Shown piece by piece: positions 42,461 through 50,509 of a stretch of 64,000 bases of DNA; positions within the stretch are counted from its first letter, which is position 1, and the number at the start of each line of letters is the position of its first letter. This DNA comes from Sphingomonas colocasiae. Lineage in GTDB: Bacteria > Pseudomonadota > Alphaproteobacteria > Sphingomonadales > Sphingomonadaceae. The stretch lies in NCBI RefSeq assembly GCF_019880585.1, contig NZ_JAINVV010000003.1, forward strand, positions 186,001 through 250,000. Direction: 5' to 3'. The position numbers and the translations under genes were made by a program. The notes beneath the pieces are model-generated. The model did not search any database. It saw only the letters and a list, made by a program, of their open reading frames with translations, and was not told the DNA's origin.

Positions 42461-44839
42461 ATGGTTTCGATCTCGATGCGCGGCGCGGCACTGGCCGCGA
42501 TCGCCAGCGCTTCTCTTGCGGCGGCAGGCGCCCCCGCCACGGCGCAGGCGGCGCAGGCATCGCGCGCATTCGACATTCCGGCGGGATCGCTCGGATCGGC
42601 GCTCGCGCGGCTCGGCCGTCAGGCGGGCACCGTGGTCTCGGTCGATCCCGCGCTGGTACGGGGCAAGCACAGCGCCGGATTGCGCGGGGACTTCACGACC
42701 CCGGCGGCGCTCGCCCGCATGCTCGCATCCACCGGGCTTTCGGCCCGGTCCGACGGACGCGGCGGCTATCGCATCATCGCGCAAACGCCGGCGCCTCGGC
42801 TCGCCCCCCGCCCCGCCGCGACGCGTGCGGCCCCCACCCCGCTGGCCGGTGCGATCGACGCGCCCATGGAGAGCGACACCGGCGGCGCGGACGAGCAGAT
42901 CGTCGTCGTCGGCGCGTTGACCGATGTCGAGATCGATCGCGAGCAGATCGAGTTCCGCCAGGCCAACGACCTGGGCGATCTGTTCCGTCAGGTGCCCTCG
43001 GTCGCGGTCGGCGGCTCGGTCGGGATCGCGCAGAAAATCTATGTGCGCGGGCTCGAGGACAATATGCTCAACGTCACGGTGGACGGCGCACCGCAGCGCG
43101 GCACCCTGTTCCACCATATCGGCCGCGTCTCGATCGAACCCGAACTGCTCGCCACCGTCGATGTGAAGGCCGGCGCCGGCGAAGCGACATCCGGTTTCGG
43201 CGCCATCGGCGGCGCGATCCGCTTCCGCACGCGCGATGCGGACGATCTGCTGAAGCCCGGCCAATCCATAGGCGCGATCGCCAAGGCGGGCTGGTTCAGC
43301 AATGACGGCTACAAGCTCTCCGCAACGGTGTTCGGCCGGCTGACCGAGGATCTCGGCATCATCGCATCCTGTGCGCATGTCGATCGCGACAATATGAAGG
43401 ATGGCGGCGGAGAGACGCTCTACGGCACCGCCGCCACGCAGAAGCTCGGCTTCGTCAAGCTGGGCGGCACATTGGGCGGGCGCCACCGCTTCTCGGCAAG
43501 CTACGAACAGCGCAACGAACAGGCATCGTTCGGCCAGCGACCCAACTGGCCGGTTCTGGCAAGCGATCCGCTGTTTCCCGCCAAGGCGAAGCGACAGACA
43601 GCGATCCTCAATTACGGGCTCGACGCCGGCGAGGGCGTGGACATCGAAGCGACGGGATATTGGACGCGTTCGCGCTTCGTGCAGGATCGCTACGATCGCT
43701 GGGGCCTTTATGGCGCAGCGATCCGCAGTTACGGCTTCGATATTCGCGGCCGTTTCCGCCAGGGCCGGCACGATATCGTCGCGGGCGCCGAATATCGCGA
43801 CGACCGGGTCGAGAGCCGCTATCTCGAGGATGCCTCGATCTGGGGTCCATGGGCATGGGATCCGGCAATCGGCCGCTTCGTCGAAACCGGCACCGTTTTG
43901 GGCCTCTATATCCAGGATCACTGGCGCATCGCCGATCCGCTGACCTTGAGCGTCGGCGCACGCTACGACGCCTATGATCTGACGCAGGTGACCTATGCCG
44001 ACGGCACCGACAGCGACGGGATCAGCGTCAATGCCGGCCTGCGCTACGAACTCGCCGACGGGCTGACGCTGCACGCCAGCTTCGCGCAGGCGTTTCGCGG
44101 CAAGGAGATCGGCGACGCCTTCACGCTGGAGAAGCGCCCCGGCCGAATCGCGCTCGCACCCGGCCTGCGCCCTGAGCGCGTCGACAATTACGAGGCGGGC
44201 GCGGCGTTCAACCGCGACGGATTCCGCGCCTCGGCCGTCTATTACGACATGGTGATCGACGATGTGATCCTGGATCAGATCGGCAACGGCCCCGCCCCTC
44301 AGGCCCCCAATTATTACGAGAATATCGGCAAGTTCAAAGCCAATGGCATCGAGTTGCGTGCCGGCTACAGCCATGGTCCATTCTCGATCGACGCCTATTT
44401 CAACCACTATCGATCGCGCATCAACGGCCATCCGGTCGAAGGCTATGAGCATATCGGGCTGGGCACGTCGGTGGGCGACAACTGGAACCTGACGCTGGGA
44501 TATCGCCCGTCCGACACGCTCGGTTTCGAAGCGAGCGTGACGCATTACAACGATCTCAACGATATCGAAGTGCTCCACCGCAATGTCGAGATCGGCTGGA
44601 TCCCGACGACGCAACTTGTCGACAAGCCCGGCTATACCGTCGTCGACCTGTTCGGTCGCTGGCAGCCGCTGGGCAGCGACCGGCTGACCCTGCTCGCCGG
44701 CGTCTACAACCTGTTCGACAGGCGGTACCGCGCGCATTCGAGCGTGGCGGATTATAGCGGCATCCCCGATTATGAAGGCGTGGTCGGCGTGCGCGAGCCG
44801 GGCCGCGACATCAGGCTGACGGTTTCGGTCCGCTTCTGA
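42461..44839 (+). CDS. TonB-dependent receptor with STN domain (FecA-like)
   Basis: 792 residues. Signal peptide (to AQAAQA); STN signalling domain at about 35-110 (FDIPAGSLGSALARLGRQAG, LARMLASTGLSARSDGRGGY); proline/alanine linker; plug domain from about 150 (DLGDLFRQVPSVAVGGS, KIYVRGLEDNMLNVTVDG); then a 22-stranded barrel ending in the aromatic VSVRF. The STN domain links ligand binding to the FecR/FecI pair encoded upstream. The likely ligand is a ferric siderophore, haem or citrate; it cannot be told which. ATG at 42461 with AGGGGAT upstream; the longer frame is rejected because it has no signal peptide. Confidence 0.94.
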   Translation: MVSISMRGAALAAIASASLAAAGAPATAQAAQASRAFDIPAGSLGSALARLGRQAGTVVSVDPALVRGKHSAGLRGDFTTPAALARMLASTGLSARSDGRGGYRIIAQTPAPRLAPRPAATRAAPTPLAGAIDAPMESDTGGADEQIVVVGALTDVEIDREQIEFRQANDLGDLFRQVPSVAVGGSVGIAQKIYVRGLEDNMLNVTVDGAPQRGTLFHHIGRVSIEPELLATVDVKAGAGEATSGFGAIGGAIRFRTRDADDLLKPGQSIGAIAKAGWFSNDGYKLSATVFGRLTEDLGIIASCAHVDRDNMKDGGGETLYGTAATQKLGFVKLGGTLGGRHRFSASYEQRNEQASFGQRPNWPVLASDPLFPAKAKRQTAILNYGLDAGEGVDIEATGYWTRSRFVQDRYDRWGLYGAAIRSYGFDIRGRFRQGRHDIVAGAEYRDDRVESRYLEDASIWGPWAWDPAIGRFVETGTVLGLYIQDHWRIADPLTLSVGARYDAYDLTQVTYADGTDSDGISVNAGLRYELADGLTLHASFAQAFRGKEIGDAFTLEKRPGRIALAPGLRPERVDNYEAGAAFNRDGFRASAVYYDMVIDDVILDQIGNGPAPQAPNYYENIGKFKANGIELRAGYSHGPFSIDAYFNHYRSRINGHPVEGYEHIGLGTSVGDNWNLTLGYRPSDTLGFEASVTHYNDLNDIEVLHRNVEIGWIPTTQLVDKPGYTVVDLFGRWQPLGSDRLTLLAGVYNLFDRRYRAHSSVADYSGIPDYEGVVGVREPGRDIRLTVSVRF

Positions 44840-44841
44840 TC

Positions 44842-45966
44842 ATGACGGCGGCCGCGCGCCGGACGGTTTCGCCGCGACGGCTGCTGCGACTGTGGCACCG
44901 CTGGTTCGGCCTGTTCGCCGCGCTGTGGCTGCTCGCCCTCTCGCTGACGGGATCGGCGATCGTCTTCTACGACGAACTCGATCGCTGGCTCAATGCTGAC
45001 TGGCATTCGGTGCCCGTCGTCGCGGCGGGCACCGAGTCCGCCGCCGACGATGCGCTTGCCGCCGCGCATGCCGCGCTGCCCGGCTTCTCCCCGCGCTATA
45101 TCGACCTGCCCGATCGGCCGGGCGATACGATCATGCTGATCGGCGCCGACGGGAACGGCGCGCCGGTGCAGATGTTCGCGCATCCGGACAGCGGGCGGCT
45201 GCTCGGCTGGCGGGTCGGCGGATCGCCGGCGTTCGACCGCCGCCATGTGATGGACAGCCTCTATGCGCTGCACATGGATCTGATGCTCGGCCCGGCGATG
45301 GCATGGTTCCTGGGGCTGGTTTCTCTGCTCTGGGCGATCGACCATATCCCCGCCGCACTGCTCGCGGTACCCCGGCTGGCGGCATTGCGTTCGGCCTTTC
45401 TCGTCAAGGGACGCAGGCTGCGCCGGCTGTTCGACCTTCACCGTGCGCCGGGCATGTGGCTCTATCCCGCCACGCTGGTGCTGGCCGTGACCGGCGTCTG
45501 CCTGACCTGGCAGGAAGAAAGCCGCGACGCCGTCCGGCTGTTCTCCCCGGTCTCGGACCGGCTGCATTATGCGTTCGACGATACCGTCGAGGCCGGAACG
45601 GCGCCCGCCATCGGCATCGCCCATGCCGTCGCCATCGCGCGCCGATATGGCGCCGGCCCGGCCGACAGCGTCGCGCCGATCGCCGGCAAGGGGGTCTATG
45701 GCGTGCGCAGTTTCGACCCGCGCGACCTGGACGGGATGGGGCGGCTCTGGACCTATATCCGCATGTCCGACGGGCAAGTCGTCGGGCAGCGGCACGACAA
45801 TGGCGAAAGCGCGGGCGACCTGTTCTTCGCCTGGCAATATCCGCTGCATTCGGGAAAGGCGTTCGGCATGGCCGGCCGGATCGCGATATTCGTGGCCGGC
45901 CTGGCGACCGCCGCGCTCTGCATGACCGGGATCCTGCTCTGGTGGCGACGGCGCCGGCCGACTTGA
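44842..45966 (+). CDS. PepSY-associated TM protein (PiuB-like)
   Basis: 374 residues with four to five membrane segments. The N-terminal RLWHRWFGLFAALWLLALSLTGSAIVFYDELD is the PepSY_TM entry motif, and FDLHRAPGMWLYPATLVLAVTG repeats the pattern later; histidines in these helices may carry haem. PiuB-type proteins are linked to iron uptake and may reduce ferric complexes released from siderophores. It begins two bases after the receptor stop and ends the four-gene iron operon. Confidence 0.9.
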   Translation: MTAAARRTVSPRRLLRLWHRWFGLFAALWLLALSLTGSAIVFYDELDRWLNADWHSVPVVAAGTESAADDALAAAHAALPGFSPRYIDLPDRPGDTIMLIGADGNGAPVQMFAHPDSGRLLGWRVGGSPAFDRRHVMDSLYALHMDLMLGPAMAWFLGLVSLLWAIDHIPAALLAVPRLAALRSAFLVKGRRLRRLFDLHRAPGMWLYPATLVLAVTGVCLTWQEESRDAVRLFSPVSDRLHYAFDDTVEAGTAPAIGIAHAVAIARRYGAGPADSVAPIAGKGVYGVRSFDPRDLDGMGRLWTYIRMSDGQVVGQRHDNGESAGDLFFAWQYPLHSGKAFGMAGRIAIFVAGLATAALCMTGILLWWRRRRPT

Positions 45967-46006
45967 CGTTGCAAGCTAGGCCTGGCGCCGACCGGCAGGA
46001 ACCAAT

Positions 46007-46936
46007 TCAGGGTTGCAGTTCCACATTATACGACATGGCGAATTCCATGAACTTCATCGCCGACGCCATATCGGCCGACTTCCAGCGCACCGAACGCGCG
46101 CCGGTGCGCTCGACATTGGGCAGATAGGCCAGCAGTTCGGCCGGGCGATAGAAATGGAAGGTCAGGTCGATCGTTACCGGCTGCGCGGCCTTGGCCACCT
46201 TGATCTGCGCGCTCTTCTGGACGGCCTTGGTCGCGGCGGCGCGGATCTGCCGTTGCGCCTCGGCCGGCACGAGATTTTCGGCGGCATGGAAACCGATATT
46301 GCGCTTGACCGCCACGGTCTCCGCCCCGGGAATGACGGGTGCGAGTTCCTCGACCGCCGCGTCGTCCCCCGTCGCCAGGATCACCGGTACGCCATATTGG
46401 GCGGCGAGCGCGGCGTTCATCGATCCTTCGGAGGCCGGCACGCCGTTCAACTTCACTTCGGAGATGCGTGCGCTGGAAAAGGTGTGCGCACGCACGCCGC
46501 GCGGGTTGGAGGCGCTGGAGTGATAACCGATGAAGATCGCGCCGTCATAGCGGCCGTTCTGGATGCCCTCCATCATCATCAAGGGGCGCGGGCTGCCCCG
46601 GATCAGCCGGACATCGGCGGGCAGTTCCTCGATCAGGATATTCTGCATGTCGCCATGCGCGTCGGCGATGACGAACTCGGTGGCACCGCCTTCACGCGCG
46701 CCCGCGATCGCCGCCAGCAATTCGTCGGTCATGATCTTGCGCTGACGCTGATAGTCGATGCCCGTGCCGCTGATCTGGTTGGGCGTCACCGCGCCCGCGA
46801 TCCCCTCCATGTCGATCGAGATGAAGATACGCTTGCCCTGCGCCTGCGCCTCTGCCGGCTGAAGCGCGGCGAGCATCGCCATGCCGGGCAAGGCCGCCGC
46901 GATGAATCCCCGGAATGTCTGCGATCGGATCGGCAC
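46007..46936 (-). CDS. exported M55-family D-aminopeptidase (DppA-like)
   Basis: 309 residues. The M55 zinc ligands are all present: SIDMEGIAG (Asp and Glu), DAHGD (His), GYHSSA (His) and ASEGSMNAALA (Glu), and the VAVKRN and DLTFHF regions agree. DppA from Bacillus subtilis cleaves D-Ala-D-Ala and D-amino-acid peptides. Here a signal peptide is added (MPIRSQTFRGFIAAALPG to EAQA), so it works outside the cytoplasm. The GTG at 46936 was chosen because GGGGAAG lies just upstream; ATGs at 46954, 46981 and 46990 lack such a site. Divergent from an S12 hydrolase. Confidence 0.9.
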   Translation of the reverse strand: MPIRSQTFRGFIAAALPGMAMLAALQPAEAQAQGKRIFISIDMEGIAGAVTPNQISGTGIDYQRQRKIMTDELLAAIAGAREGGATEFVIADAHGDMQNILIEELPADVRLIRGSPRPLMMMEGIQNGRYDGAIFIGYHSSASNPRGVRAHTFSSARISEVKLNGVPASEGSMNAALAAQYGVPVILATGDDAAVEELAPVIPGAETVAVKRNIGFHAAENLVPAEAQRQIRAAATKAVQKSAQIKVAKAAQPVTIDLTFHFYRPAELLAYLPNVERTGARSVRWKSADMASAMKFMEFAMSYNVELQP

Positions 46937-47087
46937 GGATCTTCCCCCTGTCATATATTGAAATGATGCGTTGATCGGCATCCTTAGCATTTCCGTTGCG
47001 CTTTTCCATGCGGGATTGCAGTTTTCATAATTGGCGAATCAATTCCGAAATTCGAAACAGACGCTCGAAAGAGCGAGGGGAGATATC

Positions 47088-48572
47088 ATGACGTTGACGA
47101 TGACGCGCGCGATGCTGGGCGCGCTGGTGCTGACGGGGGCCGCGACGCCGGCCCAGGCCGATCGCTTCGATACCGTGCGCGCCGCCATTCGCGAGCAGAT
47201 CGAGGACAAGTCGGTTCCTTCGGTCGCCGTCGCGGTGATGCAGGACGGCAAGATCGTCTGGGAGGAAGGTTTTGGCTGGGCCGATCGCGAAAAGCGCATC
47301 GCGGCCGACGAACACACCATGTATTCGCTCGCATCGATCTCCAAGCCGATCACCGCGACCGGCCTGATGACGCTGGTGCAGGCGGGCAAAGTCGATCTCG
47401 ACAAGCCGGCCAACGACTATCTGGGCGCGGGCAAGCTCACCGCGCGCGTCGGCGATGCACGGGACGCCACGGTGCGCCGCGTCGCCGGGCATACCGCCGG
47501 CCTGCCGCTTCATTATCAGTTCTTCTACGAGGACGAGCCCGTCGCCCGGCCGCCGATGGATTATACGATCCAGACCTATGGCAACCTCTTCACGGCGCCT
47601 GGCGAGCGCTATCAATATTCCAACCTCGGCTATGGCGTGCTCGATGCCATCATCAGCCGCGTTTCGGGCGTCAGCTATGCGGACTTCATGCGCCGCGAGG
47701 TGTTCGTGCCGCTCGGCCTCACCCACACATCGGTCGATATCGGCCCCGGGCTCGAGCGTTTCGCGGCGATGCGTTACGGCCGGGACGGCGAACCGGTGCC
47801 CTTCTACGAATTCGACCATCCCGGCGCCTCGGCGGTCTATTCGAGCGCGCATGACCTGATCCGCTTCGCCGGCTTCCATCTGAAGGATCATCTCTCGGGC
47901 CAGAAGGCGATCCTTTCGGACGCATCGATCGACGAGATGCATCGCGGCGTCGATCCGCAGGCGATCCGCGACGAGGGCAGCGCCTATGGCCTGGGCTTCG
48001 GCACCCGCACCAAGGACGGATATCGCGTCGTTTCCCACTCGGGCGGCATGGCGGGCGTCGCGACGCTGATGCAGCTTTTCCCCGATCGCAATACCGCCAT
48101 CGTCGTGCTGACCAATTCGAGCAGCCCGGCCCCGCGCATCATCGCGGACAAGATCGCAGCGGTGGTGCTGCCCGGCTGGAAACCCAGCCCGATCACGGCA
48201 GATGAGCCCAAGGCGCCCGCCTTCACCCCTTCCGCCGATCTGGTCGGCACCTGGAAAGGCACGCTGCACACCTCGGCAAAGGATGTGCCCGTCGAACTGA
48301 CCTTCCAGCCCGACGGCCTGATCCGCGCGAAGTTCGGCGATCAGTTGCCGACGATCGTTTCACGGGCCCGCTTCGACAAGGGCTTTTTCGACGGCGATCT
48401 GAATGCGCGCATCCCCAACCCGGAAACACTGCGCTACAGCTATTCGGTCCACCTCGCGCTCAAGCTGAGCGGCACCACGCTCAATGGCGCGGCGACGGCG
48501 GCGGGAGATGGCGACAATCAGCGCGTGCGCAACGCGCTGACGCACTGGATCTCGCTCAACAAACAGCCTTGA
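47088..48572 (+). CDS. secreted S12-family serine hydrolase with C-terminal beta-domain
   Basis: 494 residues. A signal peptide (TLTMTRAMLGALVLTGAATPAQA) leads to an S12 domain with S83-I-S-K86, YQYSNLGYG and VSHSGGMAG. From about residue 375 a beta-rich domain (LVGTWKGTLHTSAKDVPVELTF-type start) forms a lipocalin-like or DUF3471-like extension, as in many D-aminopeptidase/esterase relatives. GAGGGGAGA precedes the ATG. It is divergent from the exported M55 D-aminopeptidase, which suggests a shared role on D-amino-acid peptides. The two palindromic repeats at 48583-48784 follow. Confidence 0.88.
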   Translation: MTLTMTRAMLGALVLTGAATPAQADRFDTVRAAIREQIEDKSVPSVAVAVMQDGKIVWEEGFGWADREKRIAADEHTMYSLASISKPITATGLMTLVQAGKVDLDKPANDYLGAGKLTARVGDARDATVRRVAGHTAGLPLHYQFFYEDEPVARPPMDYTIQTYGNLFTAPGERYQYSNLGYGVLDAIISRVSGVSYADFMRREVFVPLGLTHTSVDIGPGLERFAAMRYGRDGEPVPFYEFDHPGASAVYSSAHDLIRFAGFHLKDHLSGQKAILSDASIDEMHRGVDPQAIRDEGSAYGLGFGTRTKDGYRVVSHSGGMAGVATLMQLFPDRNTAIVVLTNSSSPAPRIIADKIAAVVLPGWKPSPITADEPKAPAFTPSADLVGTWKGTLHTSAKDVPVELTFQPDGLIRAKFGDQLPTIVSRARFDKGFFDGDLNARIPNPETLRYSYSVHLALKLSGTTLNGAATAAGDGDNQRVRNALTHWISLNKQP

Positions 48573-48582
48573 AGGCTTATGC

Positions 48583-48677
48583 CAGGGTGCAGGGATGCTG
48601 ACGCATCGCACCCTGGAACGCTCAAGCGCCGCGCGGGCTTGACCGGGATGCGATGAGTCACACTCAGCGCATCCCGG
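48583..48677 (+). repeat. two-hairpin intergenic repeat, copy B
   Basis: Hairpin 1 pairs cagggtgc (48583-48590) with gcaccctg (48608-48615); hairpin 2 pairs ccgggatgcg (48643-48652) with cgcatcccgg (48668-48677). The stems and spacer match copy A at 14606-14701. The apex of hairpin 2 differs but can still pair (tgagt-cac-actca). It starts ten bases after the S12 hydrolase stop and abuts the mosaic element at 48682. Confidence 0.85.
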
Positions 48678-48681
48678 TATT

Positions 48682-48784
48682 AGAGCGATTTCCAGCCAGA
48701 TGAAATCATCTGACGACTCGGAAATCGCGGTTCAACAAAGACTTAGAGCGGTCGATCTGATTCAATCAGATCGCAAACCGCTCT
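48682..48784 (+). repeat. AGAGC-type mosaic palindromic element, copy 3
   Basis: Starts agagcgattt. Outer pair gcgattt (48685-48691) with aaatcgc (48722-48728); inner hairpin cagatga (48697-48703) with tcatctg (48706-48712). After the linker aacaaagactt comes a strong hairpin: agagcggt (48745-48752) with accgctct (48777-48784) and cgatctgatt (48753-48762) with aatcagatcg (48764-48773). The aacaaagacttagagcg part is like the intergenic mosaic elements of Rhizobiales. Its end overlaps the 3' end of the merC-like gene. Confidence 0.8.
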
Positions 48785-49169
48785 AACCGGTTGCGCGAGC
48801 GCGCAGTCGCCAATTGGCGATATGCGCGCTCGCGAGCAACAGGCTGCCCGCGACGGTGAGCGCGGTTTCAGCGGCGGCGCGACTGGTGAACAGCGCCCCG
48901 ATCGTCATCAGCACAAGGCCGGCAATGCCGGTGAAGACCGGTACGAGTGCGCCGTGACGGCGATGCCCGGCCATCAGCGCAACCGCGCTGGTCGGGATGG
49001 CGGCGGCAAGCACGAGCAGATGAAACCCCTCGCGCAGATCGAGCGCGCGCGCCAGCGCCGGCAATGCCGCGATCAGGATCGGCAACGCCAGGCAATGGAT
49101 CAGGCAGAGCGCCGAGGCCCCGATCGACAAGCCGTCGAGCCAATTCTGTTGGGTCCCATTCCGTCGCAT
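48783..49169 (-). CDS. MerC-domain membrane protein
   Basis: 128 residues with four membrane helices. The first helix holds the cysteine pair C22-L-I-H-C26 followed by LALP, the signature of MerC-type mercury/metal transporters. Chromosomal copies without a mer operon are common in alphaproteobacteria and are probably linked to other metals such as zinc. No merR, merA or merP is nearby. A 17-base palindrome lies 10 bases upstream of the start and a DmeR/DmeF pair is encoded divergently. The short length and topology agree with the family. Confidence 0.85.
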   Translation of the reverse strand: MRRNGTQQNWLDGLSIGASALCLIHCLALPILIAALPALARALDLREGFHLLVLAAAIPTSAVALMAGHRRHGALVPVFTGIAGLVLMTIGALFTSRAAAETALTVAGSLLLASAHIANWRLRARATG

Positions 49170-49178
49170 GCGCGGCAG

Positions 49179-49195
49179 ATGATACTTTGTATCAT
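49179..49195 (-). promoter_or_regulatory. palindromic operator candidate upstream of merC-like gene
   Basis: ATGATAC-TTT-GTATCAT is a perfect inverted repeat with seven-base arms, centred 18 bases upstream of the MerC-like start. The form (TGATA..TATCA) resembles sites of Fur-superfamily metal regulators such as Zur. Which protein binds cannot be settled from sequence. Confidence 0.5.
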
Positions 49196-49271
49196 TGATT
49201 GCAAGAGCGACGCAGAGATATTTTCGAAGTGGAAAGCCCGGAAGCGTGCCGGGCTTGTCGGCTATCCAGAT

Positions 49272-49293
49272 ATAGGATACCCCCCTATCCTAT
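49272..49293 (+). promoter_or_regulatory. RcnR/DmeR-type operator
   Basis: Perfect inverted repeat ATAGGATA (49272-49279) and TATCCTAT (49286-49293) around a tract of six Cs (49280-49285). This is the layout recognised by RcnR-type repressors (AT-rich half-sites flanking a G/C run). It overlaps the first two bases of the dmeR ATG, so the repressor would control its own gene and dmeF. No Shine-Dalgarno fits between operator and start, which hints at a leaderless mRNA. Confidence 0.75.
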
Positions 49294-49564
49294 GCATATC
49301 TCGAAGAACAGGGACGCGATCCTCGCCAGGATCAGGCGGATCGCCGGGCAGGTCGGCGCGGTCGAACGCGCGGTGCAGTCCGATGCCGGCTGCGCCGAAA
49401 CGCTCCATCTCGTCGCAGCGGTACGCGGTGCGGTGGCAGGGCTGATGGACGAACTCGTCGCGGATCATCTCCAGGCCCATGTCGCCGCCCCCGGCCTGTC
49501 CGATGCGGAGCGCAACGCCGCCGCCGAGGAACTCGTCATGCTGCTGCGCCGCCATGTCCGCTGA
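49292..49564 (+). CDS. dmeR: RcnR/DmeR-type metal-sensing repressor
   Basis: 90 residues, all helical, of the CsoR/RcnR (DUF156) family. The metal fingerprint is that of the Ni/Co sensor: His2, Cys34, His59 and His63, equivalent to His3, Cys35, His60 and His64 of Escherichia coli RcnR. The core ILARIRRIAGQVGAVERAV and VRGAVAGLMDELVADHL are conserved. It should repress the downstream efflux gene until Co or Ni binds. A C6-tract operator overlaps its start, and it overlaps dmeF by 11 bases. Confidence 0.92.
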   Translation: MHISKNRDAILARIRRIAGQVGAVERAVQSDAGCAETLHLVAAVRGAVAGLMDELVADHLQAHVAAPGLSDAERNAAAEELVMLLRRHVR

Positions 49565-50492
49565 TCCGCCCGCCGGGCCCCACGCCATCCCCGCCGATCA
49601 TGGCCATGATTTTCTGGGCGCGGCGCATGATCGCAATGCGCGACGCACCAGCCGGGTCGTCGCGATCACCGCGCTGATGATGGTTGCTGAGATCGCCGCC
49701 GGCTACGCGACCGGATCGATGGCGCTGCTTGCCGATGGCTTCCATATGGCCACCCATGCGGGTGCGCTCGGCATCGCCGCGATTGCCTATGGCTATGCCC
49801 GCCGCCATGTCGCCGATCCGCGCTACAGTTTCGGCACGGGCAAGATCGGCGACCTCGCCGGCTTTGCCTCGGCGCTCGCGCTCGGCCTGATCGCGCTGGG
49901 CATCGTGGTGGAATCCGCGATGCGCCTTGCCGAACCGGCGCGCGTCGCCTTTGGCGAAGCGACCATCGTCGCGGTCGCCGGGCTGGCGGTGAACCTGATC
50001 AGCGCCTTCCTGCTATCGGACGGACACGCGCATCATCATGGCCATGCGCATGGCCATCACGATGACCACGACGATCATCACCATCACGAACGGGACAATA
50101 ATCTGCGCGCCGCCTATCTCCATGTCCTGGCGGATGCGCTCACCTCTCTGCTCGCGATCGCGGCATTGCTCGCCGGGCGCTATCTGGGCTGGGTCTGGCT
50201 CGATCCGGCGATGGGACTGGTCGGCGCGGCGGTCATCGCCCGCTGGTCATGGTCGCTGATGCGCGACAGCGCGCATGTCCTGCTCGACACCACCGAACCA
50301 GCGCTCGCCGACGAAATCCGTTCGCGCGTGGAAGCGCCGGGCGATGCGCGCATCACCGATCTGCATGTCTGGCGCATAGGCCCCTCCGCCCACGCGGCGA
50401 TCGTCCGCGTCGCCGGCGCGCCATCCTCATCGGCTGTCCGCCAACGGCTATCCCCGCTGCGGGCGATCGGCCACCTGACCGTCGAAACCTGA
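49554..50492 (+). CDS. dmeF: cation diffusion facilitator, Co/Ni efflux (DmeF-like)
   Basis: 312 residues with six membrane helices of the CDF family. Metal sites are ADGFHMATHAGAL (HxxxH/D in helix 2) and LHVLADALTSLLA (HxxxD in helix 5). A histidine-rich loop (about 160-182, HAHHHGHAHGHHDD and more) lies between helices 4 and 5, and a small cytoplasmic domain (ITDLHVWRIG) ends the protein. Pairing with an RcnR-type repressor gives the dmeRF arrangement known from Rhizobium leguminosarum for Co/Ni export. Cytoplasmic metal is pumped out in exchange for protons. Confidence 0.92.
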   Translation: MSADPPAGPHAIPADHGHDFLGAAHDRNARRTSRVVAITALMMVAEIAAGYATGSMALLADGFHMATHAGALGIAAIAYGYARRHVADPRYSFGTGKIGDLAGFASALALGLIALGIVVESAMRLAEPARVAFGEATIVAVAGLAVNLISAFLLSDGHAHHHGHAHGHHDDHDDHHHHERDNNLRAAYLHVLADALTSLLAIAALLAGRYLGWVWLDPAMGLVGAAVIARWSWSLMRDSAHVLLDTTEPALADEIRSRVEAPGDARITDLHVWRIGPSAHAAIVRVAGAPSSSAVRQRLSPLRAIGHLTVET

Positions 50493-50509
50493 TCCACGAA
50501 ACGATCAGG
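50488..50509. terminator. hairpin between dmeF and the convergent mod operon
   Basis: cctgatc (50488-50494) pairs with gatcagg (50503-50509) around an eight-base loop, spanning both stop codons of the convergent genes. Confidence 0.4.

Noticed and set aside
42254-44737. 827-codon minus-strand frame over the TonB receptor
   Set aside because: Antisense to a receptor with complete domains; composition is shadow-like and no domain is visible.
48583-48784. Possible CRISPR-like array
   Set aside because: Two different palindromic elements side by side; there are no regularly spaced direct repeats or spacers, and no cas gene.
48783-49169. Mercury-resistance (mer) operon
   Set aside because: Only a MerC-domain protein is present; merR, merT, merP and merA are missing.
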